A stretch of 15,890 nt of DNA from Prevotellaceae bacterium UBA4359 (GTDB taxonomy: Bacteria > Bacteroidota > Bacteroidia > Bacteroidales > Bacteroidaceae), in contig DGSP01000092.1 of NCBI GenBank assembly GCA_002393555.1, positions 1-15,890 on the forward strand. Direction: 5' to 3'. The translations under genes were made by a program, and so were the position numbers. The notes below the pieces were generated by a model that had not been told where the DNA came from, made no database searches, and was given only the letters and a program-made list of their open reading frames with translations. Shown piece by piece: positions 12,588 to 15,890 of the stretch; position 1 is the first letter of the stretch, and each line of letters opens with the position of its first letter.

Positions 12588-13580
12588 TTAATAGACCTTG
12601 AAACCGATGATCTTGCGCACCTCACGGAGTGTGGCAGCAGAACTTTCACGGGCTTTCTCTGCACCCATCTTCGCCACCTTGTCGAGCAGTTCTTGGTTGT
12701 TCTTGTATTCGAGGATGCGTTCGCGGATGGGAGTGAGGGTCTTTACGATGTCTTCTGCCAGTTGCTTCTTCATGTCGCCATAGCGGATGGACATGTCGTT
12801 CCACTTCTCGTTGAAGTAGTCGTAAGTCTCTTTGGAGGAAGCAATCTCCATGAGCGTGAAGAGGTTCTGGATGACTTCGGGCTTCTCTTGGTTCGGCTCT
12901 GTTGGGCCAGAGTCGGTCACGGCGCGCTTCACCTTCTTCTCAATGCTCTTGGCATCCTCGTAGAGGTAGATGCAGTTACCTTCCGACTTACCCATCTTGC
13001 CCGAACCGTCCAGTCCGGGAATCTTGATGGCGTGGTCGCCAAAGTAGAAGTTCTGAGGTTCGGGGAAGAACTCCACACCATAGATGTTGTTGAAACGGCG
13101 GGCACACTTGCGAGCCATCTCCATGTTCTGTTCTTGGTCCTTGCCCACAGGCACCTTCGCTGCACGGTGCTGAAGAATGTCGGCAGCCATGAGGGTCGGG
13201 TAGGTGAGCAGACCTGCATTCACGTTGTTGGGCTGTTTGCGCGCCTTCTCCTTGAAGGTCGTCACACGCTCCAACTCGCCGAGGTAGCAGTTCATGTTCA
13301 GATAGAGGTACAACTCGATGGTCTCGGGCACGTCGCTCTGTATGTAGATGGTTGATTTCTCAGGGTCGATGCCGCAAGCCAGATACTCAGCCAGAATGGT
13401 GCGAGCCGACTGCTGAATGTCTTCGGGCTTGGGGTGTGTGGTGAGTGAATGCCAGTCGGCAATGAAGTAGTAGCAGTTATAGTCCTCCTGCATCTTCACA
13501 AAGTTCTGCACGGCTCCATAGTAGTTGCCCAGATGCAGGTTTCCTGTCGGGCGAATGCCGCTCAATACAATCTCTTTCAT
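12588..13580 (-). CDS. trpS: Tryptophanyl-tRNA synthetase
   Basis: A 330-aa class I aminoacyl-tRNA synthetase that attaches tryptophan to its tRNA. The HIGH-type motif is in RPTGNLHLGNYYGA (H16-L-G-N), and the KMSKS-type motif is K195-M-G-K-S. Other TrpRS-typical blocks are YFIADWHSLTTH, IYIQSDVPE, YPTLMAADILQH and VPVGKDQEQNMEMAR. The length is normal for a bacterial enzyme. The start is supported by the SGIRPTGNLHLGN opening near the N-terminus and by a promoter box 22 bp upstream of the ATG. It is an essential housekeeping gene, transcribed alone as far as can be seen. Confidence 0.97.
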   Translation of the reverse strand: MKEIVLSGIRPTGNLHLGNYYGAVQNFVKMQEDYNCYYFIADWHSLTTHPKPEDIQQSARTILAEYLACGIDPEKSTIYIQSDVPETIELYLYLNMNCYLGELERVTTFKEKARKQPNNVNAGLLTYPTLMAADILQHRAAKVPVGKDQEQNMEMARKCARRFNNIYGVEFFPEPQNFYFGDHAIKIPGLDGSGKMGKSEGNCIYLYEDAKSIEKKVKRAVTDSGPTEPNQEKPEVIQNLFTLMEIASSKETYDYFNEKWNDMSIRYGDMKKQLAEDIVKTLTPIRERILEYKNNQELLDKVAKMGAEKARESSAATLREVRKIIGFKVY

Positions 13581-13602
13581 GTCTTATTATTGTAATTTTG
13601 TG

Positions 13603-13610
13603 CAAAGGTA
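13603..13610 (-). promoter_or_regulatory. Promoter -7 box for trpS
   Basis: Minus-strand TACCTTTG matches TAnnTTTG and lies 22 bases ahead of the trpS ATG, giving an ordinary short leader. The upstream -33 element is not clear. Confidence 0.6.
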
Positions 13611-13676
13611 GTGATTTTAAGTGAAAAGAGAAGGGTGGTGGGTGAAGAAATTGTGGAAAAATAGGACTTTAAGAAG

Positions 13677-13721
13677 TCGCTTCGCGAGAAATCTCTCAAA
13701 TCTCTCCAAATCTAACAAAAT
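13677..13721 (+). repeat. Left inverted repeat of the GxxExxY cassette
   Basis: Outer mini-hairpin TCGC-TTC-GCGA (13677-13687), then a 35-bp repeat (13687-13721) built from AAATCT words spaced 9-10 bp apart. It matches the right repeat in inverted orientation at 30 of 35 positions without gaps. The gene's stop codon is 6 bp inside this repeat. Confidence 0.75.
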
Positions 13722-13726
13722 AATTT

Positions 13727-14152
13727 TCATATAAGTTTTACTTTGTCTATTTCGCCAGTTTTTGGTTCGCGGTGATACCATTCAGAATAAAGACCATTAG
13801 GACTGAAGTTGATGAGCATGCCGTATGGGAGGTGGGTTAGATTGAGATAGTTCCATAGTTGTCGGCGATGAGGGGTATCGATATGTGCAATGGCTTTCAA
13901 TTCAACAATGATGTTTTCGTCGATTACCAAATCCATTCTGTATGACTGGTCCAGTTGTACATCTTCCCAATAAATGGGTAGATAGACTTGTCGTTCAACC
14001 TTATGTCCTTGCTGCTCTAACAGATGTTTCAGAGCGGCTTCATAAGCAGACTCCAACAAACCATAGCGGTAGTTGTTATACACCTTCATCGCAACTCCAG
14101 TGATTTCTCGAAAGAACTCATATTTTTTGTTATGTTCTGCAATCAAGTCCAT
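13727..14152 (-). CDS. GxxExxY protein (PD-(D/E)XK nuclease-like)
   Basis: A 141-aa member of the GxxExxY family (PDDEXK_3). The naming motif is G-L-L-E-S-A-Y near residues 30-36. The nuclease-like core is YRMDLVIDENIIVELKA, giving the D...E-x-K triad. The C-terminus follows the family pattern (LWNYLNLTHLPYGMLINF). The biochemical role of this family is not settled; a DNA nuclease fold is expected. I chose the ATG at 14152, which gives the typical opening (MDLIAEHNKKYEFFREITG). The frame continues to an ATG at 14221 but would translate the right inverted repeat. The gene and its repeats sit between the AlkD-like gene and trpS and look like an inserted cassette. Confidence 0.88.
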   Translation of the reverse strand: MDLIAEHNKKYEFFREITGVAMKVYNNYRYGLLESAYEAALKHLLEQQGHKVERQVYLPIYWEDVQLDQSYRMDLVIDENIIVELKAIAHIDTPHRRQLWNYLNLTHLPYGMLINFSPNGLYSEWYHREPKTGEIDKVKLI

Positions 14153-14173
14153 TTTATCATCTGATTTTATTTG

Positions 14174-14220
14174 ATTTTGTAAGATTTGAATAGATTTGTA
14201 AGATTTCTGCCCATAGGGCA
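14174..14220 (-). repeat. Right inverted repeat of the GxxExxY cassette
   Basis: The 35-bp repeat is at 14174-14208, followed outward by the mini-hairpin TGCCC-TAT-GGGCA (14208-14220). It is the inverted partner of 13687-13721. The hairpin's outer edge is 7 bp from the stop of the AlkD-like gene. Confidence 0.75.
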
Positions 14221-14227
14221 CTCTTTT

Positions 14228-15013
14228 TCACTTCCTCATCCACCTCTTCCGCTCTCCTTCTGCCATCTTTTCAATCGCATATCGAAGTGTGGTGCGGGGC
14301 ATCTCATGGGCATGCAGTTCGAGGAAGTCGCGGAGGAGGTCCATGCTGATGCGTTTGCCCATCTCGCGGAGCATCCAACCGACTGCCTTGTGCATGAGGT
14401 CGTGGGGATGATGCAGGTGCATCTCGGCATAGCGGAGACACCACGACGGGTCGCCCTGCTGAGAGGTCTTCCATGTGCAGACCATGCTGATGCGCTGTTT
14501 CCAGAGGCAAGGGCTTTGTGCAAGAGAGTCCAGCACTTTCACCTTATAGTCGTGATGAAGTCCTGCCGTTTTGCCACCCATGCAAGTAGGGAGCAGCAGC
14601 CAATGACCGATGACTTTCGGGGCAGACATATCGACCAAATCCCAGTTGTTGGCCTGTTCGGTATGTTTCAGGTAGAGCATCACGATTTCGTCCCTTTGAC
14701 GGATGGCATCAGGGTTGTTGATGAGGCGTTTCGTTGCCAATCGTTCAAACCTGTCAACGAGCAACAGCCATCCGCAGAGCCTCACCTCGTGCCAATGGCT
14801 CTTCAGCAACGTGGGTATCTCGCAGAGTGGTGTGTCCTTTGCCGCCTTCACCACCTCGCGTGTCTGTGGTACTTTGATGCCCAAAAACTCGTCACCCTCA
14901 CCATACTCACCTTTCCCTGTCTTGAAAAAGCCCATCAACACCCGTCGCTGCTCCTCGTCGTGCAGTGACTCCATATATTGAATAATGTCTTGGGCTGTGG
15001 TTGTTGTTTCCAT
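14228..15013 (-). CDS. DNA alkylation repair protein, AlkD-like
   Basis: A 261-aa all-helical protein of the DNA alkylation repair (AlkC/AlkD, HEAT-like) family. AlkD enzymes remove bulky or positively charged alkylated bases from DNA without base flipping. The residues matching the AlkD active cleft are visible: W124 and D128 in NNWDLVD, and R174 in LWKQRISM. The N-terminal segment FLGIKVPQTREVVK and the C-terminal AVGWMLREMGKR and MPRTTLRYAIEKM are also typical. The length is a little above the usual 220-240 aa. It starts 15 bp after the acetyltransferase stop on the same strand and is probably in one operon with it. Confidence 0.9.
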   Translation of the reverse strand: METTTTAQDIIQYMESLHDEEQRRVLMGFFKTGKGEYGEGDEFLGIKVPQTREVVKAAKDTPLCEIPTLLKSHWHEVRLCGWLLLVDRFERLATKRLINNPDAIRQRDEIVMLYLKHTEQANNWDLVDMSAPKVIGHWLLLPTCMGGKTAGLHHDYKVKVLDSLAQSPCLWKQRISMVCTWKTSQQGDPSWCLRYAEMHLHHPHDLMHKAVGWMLREMGKRISMDLLRDFLELHAHEMPRTTLRYAIEKMAEGERKRWMRK

Positions 15014-15028
15014 GTGAAAATAATTCTT

Positions 15029-15634
15029 TCAGTCAATGTCACCGACAGGTCTGTCCCAGCGCCGCTTCTTGTCCTCCTCAGTGATGGTGCGAATCACCTT
15101 GCAGGGATTGCCAACGGCGACAGAGTTGTCGGGAATGTCTTTCACCACCACGCTGCCCCCACCGATGACCACGTTGCTGCCGATGGTCACGCCTGGCATG
15201 ACCTGCACACCGCCACCAATCCATACGTTGTCGCCCACTGTGATGGGGTAGGCATATTCCAGTCCGGCATTCCTTCTCTCCGCGTCGATGGGATGGCCTG
15301 CCGTGTAGAAGCCGCAGTTGGGAGCCACAAACACGTTGTCGCCAAAGGTGACCTTGGCGGCATCGAGAATCACCGTGTTATGATTGGCAAAGAAGTTCTT
15401 GCCCACCTCAATGTTGTAGCCGTAGTCGCACCAGAAGGGCGCGATGATGCAGAAGTCGCCCGAAGTCCGTCCGAGCAGACGTAGCATCAGTTCGTGTTGT
15501 CCAGCCTCGTCCGATGGCTTCAGGTGGTTGTATTCATGGCAGAGGTCTTTTGCGCGTCGGCGTTCCTCTATCAGTTCTTGGTCGTAGTTGGCATCGTAGA
15601 TAAGTTGCCGCAACATTTTTTCTTTTTCAGTCAT
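15029..15634 (-). CDS. Maltose/galactoside-type O-acetyltransferase
   Basis: A 201-aa left-handed beta-helix acetyltransferase of the LacA/Maa group, which transfers acetyl from acetyl-CoA to a sugar hydroxyl. The N-terminal mac domain is present (EKMLRQLIYDANYDQELIEERRRAK, split here only by description). Hexapeptide repeats run from about 60 to 185 (for example ITVGDNVWIGGGVQVMPGVT). The catalytic histidine is H114 in FYTAGHPID. The N85-containing FFANHNTVILD strand matches the acceptor site. The natural substrate of such enzymes is often unknown, and maltose or glucose acetylation may only be a side reaction. It is the probable first gene of a unit with the AlkD-like gene. No clear promoter box was found. 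Confidence 0.9.
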   Translation of the reverse strand: MTEKEKMLRQLIYDANYDQELIEERRRAKDLCHEYNHLKPSDEAGQHELMLRLLGRTSGDFCIIAPFWCDYGYNIEVGKNFFANHNTVILDAAKVTFGDNVFVAPNCGFYTAGHPIDAERRNAGLEYAYPITVGDNVWIGGGVQVMPGVTIGSNVVIGGGSVVVKDIPDNSVAVGNPCKVIRTITEEDKKRRWDRPVGDID

Positions 15635-15756
15635 ATCTGTCTTTTCTTAAAAAGAGAGGTTGTTTATTGATGAGACAAGGAGATGATGTACTGTATAAAA
15701 ACAGTATCTTAGTTCTACTTTCAGTTAGATAAATTGGAATTTATGATGGTTCAGAG

Positions 15757-15890
15757 TTATACCTCCTCTGCCTGCATAGGCTTGTATACCGTGTCTACCA
15801 CTCTGCGCTGGCATTCGTCGGCATCGGAAAGAGGGTGGGTACTGATAAGCATAAGGACACAGGAGGGGTCGAGGTGTGCGTCATTCAGGA
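15757..15890 (-). CDS. C-terminal end of an unrecognised protein (partial)
   Basis: The last 44 codons of a minus-strand gene that starts beyond the window, ending at a TAA at 15757-15759. The visible residues include VLMLISTHPLSDADECQRRV and end VYKPMQAEEV. I do not recognise the family. It is separated from the acetyltransferase gene by 122 bp. That gap holds a short palindrome (TACTGT/ACAGTA, 15689-15706) and no other feature that I can support. Confidence 0.55.
   Translation of the reverse strand, partial: LNDAHLDPSCVLMLISTHPLSDADECQRRVVDTVYKPMQAEEV

Noticed and set aside
13687..14208. Periodic AAATCT words read as a CRISPR-like array
   Set aside because: The words are only 9-10 bp apart, there are no spacers, and they form one repeat pair around a gene.
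15689..15706. Palindrome TACTGT/ACAGTA downstream of the partial gene
   Set aside because: Six-base AT-rich arms with an A/T loop. On the minus strand the T-run is in the loop, so a terminator call is not supported.

Overview
The window reads as a chromosomal segment of a Bacteroidales bacterium, most like Prevotella. The evidence is the 5S rRNA, the TAnnTTTG-type promoter boxes, the DUF4252 secreted proteins beside an ECF sigma factor, a fimbrillin-like lipoprotein with a FISUMP-type C-terminus, and a RAYT transposase of the Bacteroidetes type. Base composition is moderate. The window opens in the tail of an rRNA operon and ends inside an unrecognised minus-strand gene.

Layout. 1-231: 23S-5S spacer, 5S rRNA and a strong terminator. 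332-357: a REP-like palindrome. 397-1311 (-): a DUF488-YraN fusion protein. 1355-4161 (-): a tight five-gene operon, transcribed as DUF4252 lipid-free secreted protein, larger secreted protein, ECF sigma factor, one-TM anti-sigma-like protein, second DUF4252 protein. 4303-4926 (-): a uracil-DNA-glycosylase-superfamily protein, divergent from sstT (4990-6204, +), a sodium/serine-threonine symporter. 6239-8139 (-): a fimbrillin operon (62-aa small protein, 517-aa lipoprotein, 38-aa charged coiled-coil peptide), preceded at 8154-8308 by a compact structured RNA with its own promoter-like box and terminator. 8677-11760 (+): glycerate kinase, a helix-hairpin-helix membrane protein and a RAYT transposase, all with overlapping stops and starts. 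11872-12585 (+): a short-chain dehydrogenase, facing trpS (12588-13580, -) with two bases between them. 13677-14220: a GxxExxY protein gene enclosed by inverted repeats. 14228-15634 (-): an AlkD-like DNA glycosylase and a maltose-acetyltransferase-type enzyme.

The most unusual theme is the number of small hairpin elements, several lying in frame inside genes. A 111-120 bp element interrupts both the anti-sigma-like gene and the HhH gene, in different reading frames, each time next to the transmembrane helix. A 23-bp palindromic unit is repeated three times (69 bp, hence in frame) inside glycerate kinase. A REP-like hairpin occurs near the rRNA operon and inside the RAYT gene, with compensatory base changes between the two copies. 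Most of these hairpins have three-base loops, and the window also encodes a RAYT, the enzyme class linked to REP hairpins in other bacteria. The other strong candidates for undescribed biology are the structured RNA ahead of the fimbrillin operon and the inverted-repeat-bounded GxxExxY cassette.
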